Positions 1 through 11,421 of a stretch of 64,000 nt of DNA are shown piece by piece; the first letter of the stretch is position 1, and each line of letters opens with the position of its first letter. Origin of the DNA: Toxorhynchites rutilus septentrionalis. Its lineage: Eukaryota; Arthropoda; Insecta; Diptera; Culicidae. The notes beneath the pieces are model-generated. The model ran no database searches and was not told where the DNA came from. It saw nothing but the letters and a program-made list of their open reading frames with translations. The stretch is taken from NCBI RefSeq assembly GCF_029784135.1, contig NC_073746.1:2190136-2254135 (forward strand). Reading direction: 5' to 3'. Position numbers and translations under genes: made by a program.

Positions 1-452
1 CAATAATTCATAACTTTGGAACCACTGGACCGATTTAGATGATCGATATATCAAATTAAAGCCAGTGCTAAAAACTTAATTTTGCTTTAAAAAACAACAC
101 ACTTGAAAAAACTAGATTTTGTATTCGTAACTATTGTTTGTAATTGTTTTTCATAGCTTACATGGTTTCGGAACTAAGGTCACTATATTTTTTTTATTTT
201 TTCTTGAAAGCTGAGGTTTTTTACATAACATATCCGGATATCAGAGAGGTGTTTTTTTCGTTTTCGAATGATTTTGCAAAGTTAACATGTTTTCAGTTTT
301 CGTTCAGTATTCTTATGCGACTGGACAACATCTATGCGACTAGATTCCAATTTTTATGCATATGTGGTATTTTATGTTACTTCAAATTGGTATATCGATC
401 ATCTGAATCGCCCCGCTAGTTTAGAAAATATGAATTTAAAAAAAGTCTTTTT
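1..452. repeat. Foldback MITE-family copy, partial
   Basis: Two arms face each other. The left arm near 20-60 contains GACCGATTTAGATGATCGAT, and the right arm near 390-415 contains the diverged reverse complement ATCGATCATCTGAATCG. The middle (about 130-250) matches the core of the palindromic element at 60667-61388 and the fragment at 29910-30447. The copy is cut by the window start and abuts another dispersed repeat at about 453. It has no coding capacity. Short ATG frames here are chance frames in AT-rich DNA. Confidence 0.6.
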
Positions 453-642
453 GAGCTTGCGTAGACTATACAATTCGTAGTTGCTTTCCGTGATTGACCT
501 GAATCAACCAAATTACACAAAGAACACACAGAATGACGCTTGGGACTAGGAAATAATTCCCGGTGATTCGAGCTTCAAATGGTCAATAACGACGCCGGCC
601 ACATTCTTACAGTCACCAGGGGAAGGGAAGGAAGGAAGGAAG
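453..642 (-). repeat. Dispersed repeat, copy A
   Basis: About 190 bp match 22645-22850 closely by eye, including GTGATTGACCTGAAT, AAAGAACACACAGAATGACG and GACGCCGGCCAC. Both copies end in GGGGAAGGGAAGG, and here that tail has expanded into a short GGAA tract (609-642). On the minus strand copy B reads through a hydrophobic, signal-like segment, so the repeat may derive from a coding element. Copy A is frame-disrupted. Family unknown. Confidence 0.6.
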
Positions 643-1036
643 GCTTCTCATTCACTTCTGCAATTTAATGTTTTTATCCTGACGAATACAATACTTCCCT
701 CTACCATAAACACGCTGCGCACAAACTTCACACAATACATATACATCGGAGAGAAGAGAAGGCTCTCTACTCATACATTACTTTTGGAAGAGAGAAAATC
801 TTAGACGATAAATAAATTACGCACTTGGGCCTCGTAAACAGGCAAAGCATACAAACACTCGAAGTAACATTTTTGTTCGGCGTCTTTTTAAAACTTTTCA
901 TCCTAGCCATTCGCCCTTTTCTACTTAAAAACCAATAAATATTTTCGACAACATTGCCCACATCACAAACATCATACGAAGACACAGCTATAGAATGATG
1001 CATCACTTGGTCCCTTCCGCTCACTCTCACACCTGA
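643..1036. other. No feature recognised
   Basis: AT-rich sequence with a short minus-strand open frame (767-1030) that shows no recognisable domain. I see no repeat or RNA structure here. Confidence 0.4.
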
Positions 1037-1330
1037 ATTTAGAAAAAAGTTTTTTTTAAAAAAAGGAAAAACTGATTCTTCGGACCATCGGTTAATTTTG
1101 AGAAATCATAACTCAATAACACAAAATAACACATCTTTGAATTTTGGATATTTTATCTTAGCTTTCAAGAAAAAATATAAAAAATAGAGACAATGTAAAC
1201 TATAAAAATTACAATCAATAATTACAAGACCACATTCCAAAATTTCTTCAAGTATAATATTTTTGTTCTTCTAGGTGGATTGACACTATTTTCGTAACTC
1301 AGATAATCATTCAAAACACTCACATGTCGT
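1037..1330. repeat. Foldback MITE-family fragment
   Basis: Contains TTTTGAGAAATCATAACTCA and AGCTTTCAAGAAAAAATATA, which correspond to the core of the elements at 1-452 and 60667-61388. Neither arm is complete, so this is an internal fragment. Noncoding. Confidence 0.5.
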
Positions 1331-1487
1331 TAAATTATCTTGAAATTATTGAGAAATTGATTTCTAAACACAATTCTTAATAGAAAGTAATATTCACTAC
1401 TTCGACCCATTGTCTCCCCTTCTAAGGGGTGAGATTGGGTCAACTTTCATTTAATCGTAGTTCAGTGAAAAATTAATATTATTCAAC

Positions 1488-1497
1488 AATTCCTTGA
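1488..1497. repeat. Target-site duplication, left, of I-group LINE
   Basis: AATTCCTTGA here is repeated at 7628-7637 just after the A-rich tail of the element. The first two A's of the right copy overlap the tail, so the certain part is 8-10 bp. Confidence 0.75.
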
Positions 1498-2064
1498 CAT
1501 TCTTCGGCATAAGCTTCGAGTAACCGGTCATGTGCTGTGAGCGTCTCCGTTAAAGCATTGTTTTCGGTTACCGTTGGCTGTTATTTTTTTTTCCCGGGTG
1601 TGCTTTTTTCGCGCGTTTTCGAACTGTTCGAGATATTGTAAAACGCAGTGTGAACTCGAAATTAGTGAGAAAAGCAGAATCATCAAAGCTTGGCAAGGCC
1701 AGCCGGCTTTCAGTTTTCGCCGATTTGTCGCCATCGCAATCGAAGTCGGACATCGGTGGTCAGTTGCACGCACACAATACCAGCGCGATTCGCTGCTCAC
1801 TTACAGCAGTGTGAAGGAGAGCATCACTTCTTAGTGGTGTGTGATAGTGCCGAGCGCTCAAGCGCTCCGATTGAGAAGCAAGCAGCGGTTGCCAGTTCAT
1901 CAGCACTGGGGTGCATTGTGGTGAATAGAAATAAATAAGATATAAGATTTATTTTATTTATTTTATTTTTTATTGTTTTTAATTATTATTATTATTAAAA
2001 CAAAATACTAGATTATAAGTACCAATTACAGAATGGCAGAATGGCAGGCTGAGAATCTCCAGAT

Positions 2065-3601
2065 ATGGAGATCTCTGATGATGACTCCCCTCTGGTTGAA
2101 AAAACTAATAAAGGAACAGCGAAGACACTTAAACGCGTTCCTACATCAGAGGATGTTTCGTCCGGGGACGAGTCTGCTAACTCTAGCAAGCCCCCCTCTA
2201 AAAAACCTGCAAATATCTCCTCTCCAATCCCCCTCGCTCCTACCCCAGCTCAGATTTCGCCTCCCCATCCTGTTGTCCCCGATCCCCTTCAATCCTCGTC
2301 ATCTCCTTCTCCTCCTGTTGTCTTCTCTCCACGTGTCAAGGTCTATCCTGAAGATGCACCTGGAACTGGTCCGTGGGTTGTTTTCTTCAGGCCTAAGCCA
2401 AACGGAAAAGCACTTAATGTTATTCAGATCATGAAAGATCTGGCAAGATACTCCTCCGTGACAGAAATTACGAAGGTTAGACCGACCAAACTGCGTGTTG
2501 TCGTGGCTGATCGGAAAGACGCAAACGGTATTGTGGTCGACCAGAGGTTTACCCTGGAATATCGTGTCTACGTGCCTTCCCATGACGTAGAAATCTCGGG
2601 GGTGATAACCGAAACGGGTCTGACGTGCAAATCAATTATGGAAGGAGATGGCAGATTTAAAAAGCTGCCTTTGATTAAGGTTAAAATCTTAGAATGCCGA
2701 CAACTCGGCAAAGTCTCCCAGGAAGGGAAAGAATCGAAATTTACGCCGTCCGACTCGTTTAGAGTCACTTTTGCTGGCTCCACCCTCCCTGACCACGGTA
2801 TGGTGGACAAATTGAGGCTACCGCTGCGACTCTTCGTGCCAAAGCCCATGACTTGCCTGAAATGCAAGTCAGTTGGTCACACAGCAGCTTACTGCGCCAA
2901 CAAGGAGCGCTGTGCCACTTGCGGAGAGCAACATGTGGACAAATACTGCAGTGCGATTGAGCAAGTGTCCATATTGCGGAGGAACTCCGCACGTGCTCTC
3001 GGCTTGTGAAACTTACAAGAGTCGCTGGGAGAAGCAGAAGCGCTCTTTAAAGGAACGCTCGAAGCGCACTTTTGCGGAAATTTTGAAGGGCGCTTCTCCA
3101 TTGGCCCAACAGCAACAACCTTTAACCGCAAACAATGTCTTCGCTTCGCTGCCAGTTGACGAAATGGAAGCGGATACAGCTAACGAGGGCACACCGTACA
3201 TCTTCCAAGGGAATCCCCGGCGCAAAAATGTGACCACTCCCAAAGTTCAAGAACAAGTCCCCACGGTTATATCCTCTGTTAGCTTGCCTAAAAAATCGAG
3301 TGCAGCGGACAAGCAAAATCAGGTTCCTCCTGGCTTCCGTGGGAATATTTCATCTTCGAACGACCCAGCACTCGAGGGGACATCAAAAACCCCAACTGTC
3401 CCTATTTTTCCGTCCAGTTCAACTTCCCAATCGGGATTTATAAAGTTGTCTGACCTTTTGGATCAAATCTTCAAGTGTTTTAATGTTTCCGACTCCATCA
3501 GAACCATTGTCATCTCAATGCTTCCAGTATTAAAGACAATTTTGCAACAATTGATGCAAATATGGCCCCTCCTTGCAATGATTATCTCTCTTGATGTCTA
3601 A
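2065..3601 (+). pseudogene. LINE ORF1 (Gag-like, CCHC), one frameshift
   Basis: ORF1 proteins of I-group LINEs bind the element RNA. The frame starts at the ATG at 2065 and has a Ser/Pro-rich acidic N-terminus (about residues 1-95), then an RNA-recognition-like region (about 100-250). Two CCHC knuckles follow: C264-C267-H272-C277 and C283-C286-H290-C295. About nucleotide 2960 the reading shifts by one base. The other frame continues through a third knuckle (CPYCGGTPHVLSAC), a Lys/Arg-rich stretch and a hydrophobic C-terminus to TAA at 3599-3601. Intact length would be about 510 residues. The stop overlaps the ORF2 start (ATGTCTAA), which suggests termination-reinitiation. Confidence 0.85.
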
Positions 3602-6600
3602 TTCAAATAGAGAGGTCGGAGATATCACTGTTTTACAGTGGAATTGTCGTAGTCTTATCCCTAAATTGGATACGTTCAAATTTTTAATTCATAAGTTCAA
3701 TTGTGATGTTTTTGCTCTGTCCGAAACTTGGCTTTCTTCGCGAGATGATCTCTCTTTCCACGATTTTAATATTATACGCTTGGACCGTGATGACAGATAC
3801 GGAGGGGTGCTATTGGGGATCAATAAGTACCACTCTTTTTTTCGAATTGACCTTCCACCTATTGGAGGGATCGAAGCTGTTGCTTGTCATGCAAACATCA
3901 GAGGCAGAGACCTCTATATTGTCAGCTTGTATTGGCCTCCGAGAGCTGCGGTTAGCCGCAAGCAACTTGTTGACATGTGCTCACTCCTTCCTGAGCCACG
4001 ATTGATCTTGGGAGACTTGAACTCTCACGGAACTGCCTGGGGGGAACAGTACGACGACAATCGTTCATCGTTGATATATGACCTTTGTAACAGCTTCAAT
4101 ATGACACTTTTGAACACTGGGGAAACAACACGTGTACCTAAACCTCCTGCTAACCCAAGTGCTCTTGACCTCTCGCTTTGCTCGAATTCACTATCGTTAG
4201 ATTGCAAGTGGAATGTAAACCAGGACCCCAACGGTAGTGATCACTTGCCAATTAAAATTTCCATCACTATTGGGTCGAATTCTTCTGAATCTATAAACAT
4301 GGCATATGACCTCACAAGACACATTGACTGGAAAAAGTATGCGGACGCGATTGCTCTAGCCATCAATTCCAGAGATGGTTTACCTCCATTGGAGGAGTAT
4401 AACTTCCTTTCTCGTTTGATCTATGACAGCGCGGTTCGCGCTCAAACGAAACCCATCCCAGGCTCCACTATTCGACGAAGGCCTCCCAATCCATGGTGGG
4501 ATAGCCAATGTTCCAAGCTTTATCAGGATAAATCGAACGCATTCAAAGCTTTTCGGAAACATGGAACCATTGAAAATTTCCAATCGTATTTGGACCTTGA
4601 AAATCAATTTAAAAACTTGATCAAAGGGAAAAAACGTGCTTATTGGCGAAATTTCGTGGGAGGTTTGTCACGAGAAACGTCAATGAAAAAATTATGGAAA
4701 GTGGCTCGAAACATGAGAAATCGCTCTTCAACAAATGAAAGCGAAGAATATTCACATAGATGGATTTTAATTTTGCACGGAAGGTTTGTCCTGATTTCGC
4801 TCCTGTGCAAAAAATTGTTCGAGATATACCACAAGATAGGTGCGATCTAGATTCCGAGTTTTCGATGGTAGAATTCTATCTTGCTCTCCTTTCATGTAAC
4901 AATTCTGCTCCGGGATCAGATAGAATTAAGTTCAACTTGCTGAAAAACCTCCCTGATGTGGCGAAACATCGCTTGTTGAATTAATCAATCGGTTTCTGGA
5001 GCATAATATTGTTCCAGATGATTGGAGACAAGTACGAGTTATAGCTATTCAAAAACCTGGAAAACCCGCGTCCGACTTCAATTCGTACCGCCCAATAGCA
5101 ATGCTGTCTTGTATACGGAAATTGTTGGAGAAAATCATCTTGTTTCGCCTTGATCGATGGGTTGAAACGAATGGCTTACTCTCAGATACACAATATGGGT
5201 TCCGCAGGGGCAAGGGGACGAATGATTGTCTTGCGTTGCTTTCTTCAGAAATTCAAATGGCTTACGCCGGAAAAAATCAAATGGCTTCAGTATTCTTGGA
5301 CATAAAGGGGGCCTTTGATTCTGTTTCAATAGAGGTTTTGACAGACAAATTACACTCTCGGGGTCTGCCGCCTCTATTGAATAATATGTTATATAACTTG
5401 CTTTGTGAGAAGCATTTGAACTTTTCTCACGGAGATTCGGCAGTAAGTCGGGTCTCTTACATGGGCCTCCCCCAGGGCTCATGTTTAAGCCCCCTTTTGT
5501 ACAACTTCTATGTAAGCGACATCGACAATTGCCTTACACAAAATTGCAGCCTAAGACAACTTGCAGATGATGGAGTGGTCTCTGTCGTAGGATCAAACGA
5601 ATCCGACCTGCAAGGACCCTTACAAGATACTTTGAACAATTTTTCAACCTGGGCCATTGGGCTAGGGATCGAATTCTCCACGGAGAAAACAGAGATGGTG
5701 GTTTTTTCTAGGAAGCATAGACCAGCAAAACCAAAGCTTCAACTTTTGGGTAAACCGATCACTCATGCTATGTCATTCAAGTATCTTGGGGTCTGGTTCG
5801 ACTCCAAATGTACTTGGGGGGTCCATATTAGGTATCTTAGTAAAAAATGTCAACAAAGAATAAACTTTCTCCGTACAATTACCGGCACCTGGTGGGGAGC
5901 CCATCCCGAAGATCTTATAATGTTGTATAGAACAACTATTCTCTCAGTGATAGAGTATGGTAGTTTCTGTTTTCAATCAGCTGCCAAAACACACTTAATT
6001 AAACTCGAGCGAATTCAGTATCTTTTTCTCCGTATTGCGTTGGGATGTATGCCCTCAACGCATACCATGAGCCTCGAGGTTTTGGCAGGCGTACTCCCAC
6101 TAAAAGATCGCTTCAATTTATTATCTCTTCGGTTCCTCATCCGGTGTAAGGTTATGAACCCATTGGTGATCAGAAATTTTGAGCAGCTGATCGAGCTAAA
6201 TTCTCACTCTGGATTCCTGAGCCCATATCATGAATTCATCTCCATGCAGGTTGATCCTTCTTCGTATATTCCCAACCGTGTTTGTTTTCCTGACTACATC
6301 AATTCCTCTGTACATTTTGATCTGTCCATGAAGCAAGATATCCATGAATATTCAGATTATCAACGATCGAGGATCGCTCCAACGATCTTCGATGCAAAGT
6401 ATGGGGGTATCAATTGTGATAATATGTACTTTACTGATGGGTCCACTATAAACGAGTTCACAGGATTTGGAGTGTTCAACAAAATTTTCAGCACCTCCCA
6501 TAGTCTTCAGTTTCCTTGCTCAGTGTATATTGCTGAATTGGCAGCGATACACTGGGCGCTGGACAGCGTCGCCTCACGACCTGTTGAACACTATTACATT

Positions 6601-7274
6601 GCAACGGATAGTCTTAGCTCTGTCGAAGCTATCCGTTCAGTGAGGCCGGAAAAGCACTCGCCGTACTTCCTTGAGAGAATACGAGAAATTTTGAGTGCTT
6701 TATCCAGACGCTGTTATGTCATTACCTTTGTGTGGGTCCCTTCTCATTGCTCAATTCCGGGTAATGAGAGGGCTGACTCATTAGCAAAGGTAGGTGCGAT
6801 TGAAGGCGATATTTATCAGCGTCAAATCGCCTTCAATGAATTTTACTCTTTAGTCCGTAAACTACCATCGCTAACTGGCAACGCAAATGGAACGAAGATG
6901 AATTGGGCCGGTGGTTTCACTCGATTATCCCTAAGGTTAGCCTCAAACCATGGTTCAAAAGTCTGGACTTGAGTCGGGACTTTATTCGCATCTTCTCCCG
7001 ACTCATGTCCAATCACTGTTCGTTAGACGCGCTACTCTTTCGTTTCAATCTGGCCGGCAGCAATATCTGCGTTTGTGGCCGAGGTTACCACGACATCGAA
7101 CACGTTGTTTGGTCGTGTGAGGTGTATCTTGTTGCCAGATCGAATTTAGAGAACTCCCTTCGGGCTAGAGGAAGGCAGCCCAATGTGCCGGTGAGAGATG
7201 TGTTGGCTCGGTTAGACCTTGATTACATGTCCCAAATATATGTTTTCCTTAAATCTATCGATGTTCGTGTGTGA
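3594..7274 (+). pseudogene. LINE ORF2 (endonuclease-RT-RNase H), frameshifted
   Basis: ORF2 carries out target-primed reverse transcription. The endonuclease shows WNCRS, SETWLS, GDLNSHG and GSDHLPI. The first frame breaks near 4740, the second (from about 4760) ends at 4984, and the RT frame resumes at about 4985. The RT shows NSYRPIAML, FLDIKGAFDSV, GLPQGSCLSP and the catalytic LADDG in place of the usual YADD. RNase H has its four acidic positions in FTDGST, IAELAAI, ATDSLSS and NERADSLA. A last shift near 6865 moves the C-terminal region to another frame, which holds a Cys/His motif (CVCGRGYHDIEHVVWSC) and stops at 7274. The same C-terminal motif occurs in the copy at 54604. Confidence 0.9.
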
Positions 7275-7637
7275 TTATCCTTTTATCCTTATACCCTCCA
7301 TTTCTTCCTTTGTGAGTAATTGGTCCGCTTGCTTATAGCAACAGGAGAATGAAATGTAAATTCACAACAGATGTACGAATAGATTTAAGAATTGAGTGTG
7401 TGTGATTATCAACATTGTAATAATTTTCTTATACCCCATCCTTTTCCTGAGAAAAATATGTCACCCTTCTAATCTCGAGTCCACCGCGAGTAATCGGTTT
7501 CCCACATTACTAACCATAGATTGAGGAAAATTGTTCATATATATAGTTTTAAAAATATATTTAAGATTTCGGCTCCTTAAAACTTATGTAACTGAGCCTG
7601 TAAAAATAAACGAATTTATAAAAAAAAAATTCCTTGA

Positions 7638-7867
7638 ACACTTACAATTTTTTTCTCTATTATGTGATTTTCAACACATTTCGGCTGGTTCGTCACTTTT
7701 ACTTCCATTTTTGGAAGAATGTCGGGAGTGAGAATTGAACTCGTGATCTCTGCGTGAGAGGTATGGATCATTAGAGAACATTTCTACGTAATCAGAATTG
7801 TTTTAACTCTAATTTACGATAGTTATTCAACAAAAAAACCTTTGTTGACCCATTTTCACCTCCATTG
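7638..7867. other. No feature recognised
   Basis: AT-rich spacer between the LINE and the SINE. A 7720-7770 stretch has a faint tRNA/SINE-like look but no clean A or B box. Confidence 0.3.
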
Positions 7868-7876
7868 ACGGTTCTT

Positions 7877-8152
7877 CTTCTTCTTCTTCTTATATGGCAC
7901 TAACGTTCCTAGAGGAACTTCGCCGTCTCAACGTAGTATTACTTGCGTCATTTTCATTAGTACTTAGTTGAGATTTCTATGCCAAATAACACGCCTTGAA
8001 TGCATTCTGAGTGGCAAGCCCTAGAATACGCGTGATCACAGTGCAAGTCGGAGGAAATTTCTTTGACGAAAAATTCCCCCGACCAGAACGGGAATCGAAC
8101 CCGAACACCCGGCATGTTAGTTATGACGCTAACCACTCGGCCACGGGAGCAC
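7877..8152 (-). mobile_element. tRNA-derived SINE, Feilai-like, full length
   Basis: Read on the minus strand, the head has a perfect polymerase III A box (TGGCCGAGTGG, 8133-8143) and B box (GGTTCGATTCC, 8091-8101). A tRNA-unrelated body and a (GAA)n tail (7877-7890) follow. A 9-bp duplication ACGGTTCTT flanks it at 7868-7876 and 8153-8161, as expected for LINE-driven insertion. Feilai is the tRNA-related SINE known from Aedes aegypti, and the family assignment is from memory. Related copies: 25481-25753, and three headless relics inside Helitrons. Confidence 0.9.
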
Positions 8153-8161
8153 ACGGTTCTT

Positions 8162-9014
8162 GAAATATTCAAAAAAGAATTACACTACTTTTTCGAAAGG
8201 GCCAAACATGTTTTCTTGAATTTTTACAAAAAATTATCGCTCAAAAACTAGAATACCAAAATCTGGTCAAAGGATGAAATATAGGAAATTGTTCAGATTT
8301 TTTTCATAAAAAATACCAATGTTTTTGAAAACAAATCGCTGGAAAAGAATATGTTATATTTAAAATTAATTTGATTTTGAATTTTAAAATTTTTCTCAAA
8401 AACGAATTTTTTAAAAAATTCTCTAAAAAATCATATGACTATCCCTTACAATTTCCAACAAGTCTTCCATATATTGTAAGATGAGCACTCTTACAGGGAA
8501 ACAACTTGTTCGGAATAACTGAATGCTGGAAACTCTTTATAGCAGCCCTTTTTTAGCGGCAGCTTAAAGCTGTAAATAAATTTTATTTTCAGTAATTCTG
8601 TAATTTAGTTCTTTTATAAATTCATACAAACTGTAGTTTCCCTAAACAATTTCTATGGCAGACAAATTATTCAACTGATTTGCTGGTAGTTTTGCATTAA
8701 ATCCTGGCGAAATTCAAATTTTAGTTGTAAATCACATTTTACATCTTACAGACCTTACTTTTCTTTATAATTTCTCGTCTTTTCACCTCTATAATTTCTG
8801 GTTTTATTCTCACTTTCAATATATAATTTTCTCTTTGAACTTCTAATACCTTTTTTCTATTCATTGGTTTAAATCTCCTGCTTTATCGACCATCAATCGA
8901 CCAATCGAAATTAGGACGAGGACTAGGATAGGATTCTAACGAGGCATTATCACTACCCTGCGGTTTTGCGTCCAACACAACTTTTTCATGTTTTCTTTGA
9001 AAAAATTACAACTA
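8162..9014. other. No feature recognised
   Basis: AT-rich noncoding sequence. I found no frame, repeat boundary or RNA that I can support. Confidence 0.4.
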
Positions 9015-9127
9015 CACCCAGGTTTTTTTACGCGGTTTTTTACGAGATTTTTTTACGCGGATTTTCCAATTAACGCGTTTTTTTAAGCGGATTTTCCAAT
9101 CAACGCGGTTTTTTAAAAAGGTTTTAA
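9015..9127. repeat. Degenerate short repeats, T-tract plus ACGCGG
   Basis: Four to five units of the type TTTTTTTACGCGG, with GATTTTCCAATNAACGCG between them. Probably the subterminal part of a MITE, but no opposite end was identified. Confidence 0.45.
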
Positions 9128-9198
9128 AAAAAGACCGGTGCAATATCACATCTCCCCCCCAGCTCACATTTTTATCTCATGTTCCCACAGGGTAAATT

Positions 9199-9233
9199 AT
9201 GGTAAGCGTATTGCGTATTGCGTATAGCGTATT
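9199..9233. repeat. Short tandem repeat GCGTATT
   Basis: Four imperfect units (gcgtatt, gcgtatt, gcgtata, gcgtatt) in a row. A simple sequence expansion. Confidence 0.6.
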
Positions 9234-9922
9234 GGACAAAGTTTTAGCTCTTATTAAAATATAAAACTTTCGTCGAAGACGTCAACTTTCTATCTTTTAT
9301 AGTTTTTGGAATACATGGCATTTTTGTATGGAGACTCTTGAAAAAGGTAATTTTCAACTGGTATAATTTTTGTGTGCAAATTCTCGCGTTTGACATGTTT
9401 TTGACATGCTTCTAAATATTGTAGAAAAAATTTCATTCTATTCTGAAAGATGCTAAAAAATGTGCTAGATGGAAAATGAGGGACGATAATTGATCATGTA
9501 CACTAGAGTGGCCGCAAAAATGGTCAGGTTAAATTTCAACATCTGACCATGTACATTTTGTTTATTGGTCGAAAAAATGACCTGTGTAAAATTTTAGCTT
9601 TTTTCGACCGAAAATCGACCTTCTGTGACATAGGCAAAACTCAAAAACTTTGAGTGTTTTGAGGCACCCTTAAATCACGTCCGATTGAGCTGAAAGTTTG
9701 CAATAGTCAATTTTTTTGGGCCAATAAACCAAATGTAAATGGTCGGTTCTTAAATTCGATGATGATTTTTTTTTCTACACATTCATGGCTACCCTATTAA
9801 ACAATGACGAGCGACGAATGGAAAGCTAGCGAGAATCCCAAAGTTGTAGTGTTGATGTTTTCTGAGGAATCAACGAATTATTTAATTCTCGGTCTGTGAA
9901 CTAATGCGCGAGTATAGGAGGG
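9234..9922. other. No feature recognised
   Basis: AT-rich noncoding sequence without recognised structure. Confidence 0.35.
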
Positions 9923-9926
9923 TAAA

Positions 9927-10105
9927 CCCTTTCGCTACGGTAGTGTCGGAGTGATACCGCTGAACGGAGCACAGCGCCGAAAAGTGTGCATCCGGCGCTG
10001 AAGTGATCGATGTGCAGTATCACTCTGATGTCGTCTATAGACGAGACTCGTACACTCAGGTCGGTCGATGGCCTAGGCCTATGGGCGATGCTCGTAGCGA
10101 AAGGG
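9927..10105. mobile_element. piggyBac-type MITE
   Basis: The ends are inverted copies of CCCTTTCGCTACG. The right flank is TTAA (10106-10109) and the left flank is TAAA (9923-9926), one base from TTAA. CCC-starting inverted repeats next to TTAA are the hallmark of piggyBac transposons. At 179 bp and without a transposase it would need a partner in trans. Its GC-richer interior stands out from the flanks. Confidence 0.75.
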
Positions 10106-10326
10106 TTAAATACTTTTTTCACATCCCTTTCGATATTTTTTGTACATTTTTTATTGGAAAACCATTTTAATTTGAAAAGTTCTAAGGGGTGCCATGGCAA
10201 ACTCATCAAAATCGATATATGATTTTTTTTTAATTTATGAATATTACATATGTTGTGAAATCGTAAGCCTTTAAGGAAAGTTACATTAATGGAATCTACA
10301 GGCGATTCAACATGAAATACTATATA

Positions 10327-11419
10327 CAGGTCGGACTCGATTGTATGTGATTCGTTTATATATAATTTTGGACTCGATTATATACAGTTTGAAAAAAAAA
10401 ATTGTTCAAGTATGACTTATTTCAAGATAAAATGTAACCTTTTAACGTTAAGGTGAAATTGAAGTGGCTAATGTAAGTAGAGTGGGGTAAAAATCGCGAT
10501 TTTTGAAGATTTTGCTTGATTTTTCAACATGAATTGTTTATATTGATATTGCATCGAAATTAAGAAACGAAAAAGTTGGGCGTCAAAGTACAAATTGTTG
10601 AATGGTTTGAGGTAATATTAATAATTACGCATAAAAAAATACCTACTTTTCAATTTTTCGCTTCCAAAATATTTTTTAAATACAATACACTTATTCAGAT
10701 GGTCTACTACGTTATCCTGTACCAATTTTTTCATCTTTCAAATGAAAGCAACAGAATTAGCTTACGCAGCGAACTCTTTAGTGTAGAGCCAGTTTGAGGC
10801 TACAGTGTTCGAAACAAAAAAAAAATGACAATATCTCTGTCATTCTTGAAATTCGAATATATGCGTAGAAGGATTTTTTCCATCAAATATGATTATCTAT
10901 CATCTCCTGAGAGATTCTGGGAAAATATTTTTTTCATGTGAGAAAGGTGTTTTGTGACTCAGATTGTGTGACAACCCTATGATCAGCGGAAAACGACAGC
11001 ATATCCACACTCGAAATTCATCGCAGCTATAATAATCACCATCACATTTTGGTATAATATATTGGAGAGAATAGTCTTCTACTCTTCTACTCCACCATTC
11101 TCTTGAATTCAACACAATTGTGAAATTTCATGAAATACAGTCTAGTTCAAACCACGAACCGTTGTAGAAGTCTTTTATCATATTCACCCAAAGTCCCGCT
11201 TTAGTACTCGATTTTTCAGACCCGTGTTAAAATCGTTTCGCACTACTTCAGTGACTTTAAGGGGATGAATCAAAAATTAAATTCTTCTTTTTCTTTGAAT
11301 TTACGAAAAATATATGCATAAAACAAATAAAAAATATATTTTTTTACTTGATTATATACAGGATTCGATTATATATAGTGAAAAAAAATCGGAGACTGTA
11401 TATAATCGATTCCGCGCTG
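10327..11419 (-). mobile_element. pogo-like MITE family, copy 1 with nested insertion
   Basis: The ends are CAGGTCGGACTCGATTGTAT and the inverted ATTCCGCGCTG, flanked by TA (10325-10326 and 11420-11421). Subterminal copies of CTGTATATAATCGA repeat inside both ends. TA duplication with CAG...CTG ends fits the pogo/Tigger branch of Tc1-mariner. It is an inverted relative of the copies at 14171 and 15887 and is longer only because of a 291-bp insertion (10960-11250). No transposase is recognisable. Confidence 0.8.
10960..11250. mobile_element. Unclassified 291-bp insertion nested in the MITE
   Basis: Comparison with copy 2 (14171-15026, reverse-complemented) shows continuous sequence across this point. 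In copy 1 the 291 bp lie between two copies of GTGACT (10954-10959 and 11251-11256). Terminal inverted repeats are at best weak. The duplication proves insertion, but the family is not identified. Confidence 0.7.
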
Positions 11420-11421
11420 TA

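Larger units (their letters stand above)
1498..7629 (+). mobile_element. Full-length I-group non-LTR retrotransposon, frame-disrupted
   Basis: A 6.1-kb element with a 5' UTR of about 570 bp, a Gag-like ORF1 with CCHC zinc knuckles, and an ORF2 with an apurinic-type endonuclease, reverse transcriptase and RNase H. It has a roughly 350-bp 3' UTR, an A-rich tail at 7618-7629, and the duplication AATTCCTTGA on both sides. An RNase H domain after the RT places it in the I group (I, Loner, LOA or Outcast type) rather than Jockey or R1. At least four frameshifts (near 2960, 4740, 4980 and 6865) make it dead despite its full length. A younger 5'-truncated relative lies at 54604-56529. Confidence 0.9.

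Noticed and set aside
1568..1938. Open frames upstream of the LINE ORF1
   Set aside because: They lie in the GC-richer 5' UTR of the LINE, overlap on both strands and resemble no known ORF1 part.
8091..8152. tRNA gene
   Set aside because: Perfect A and B boxes, but the tRNA fold is incomplete and the unit continues into a SINE body with a tail and target duplication. The same holds for the copy at 25481-25753.
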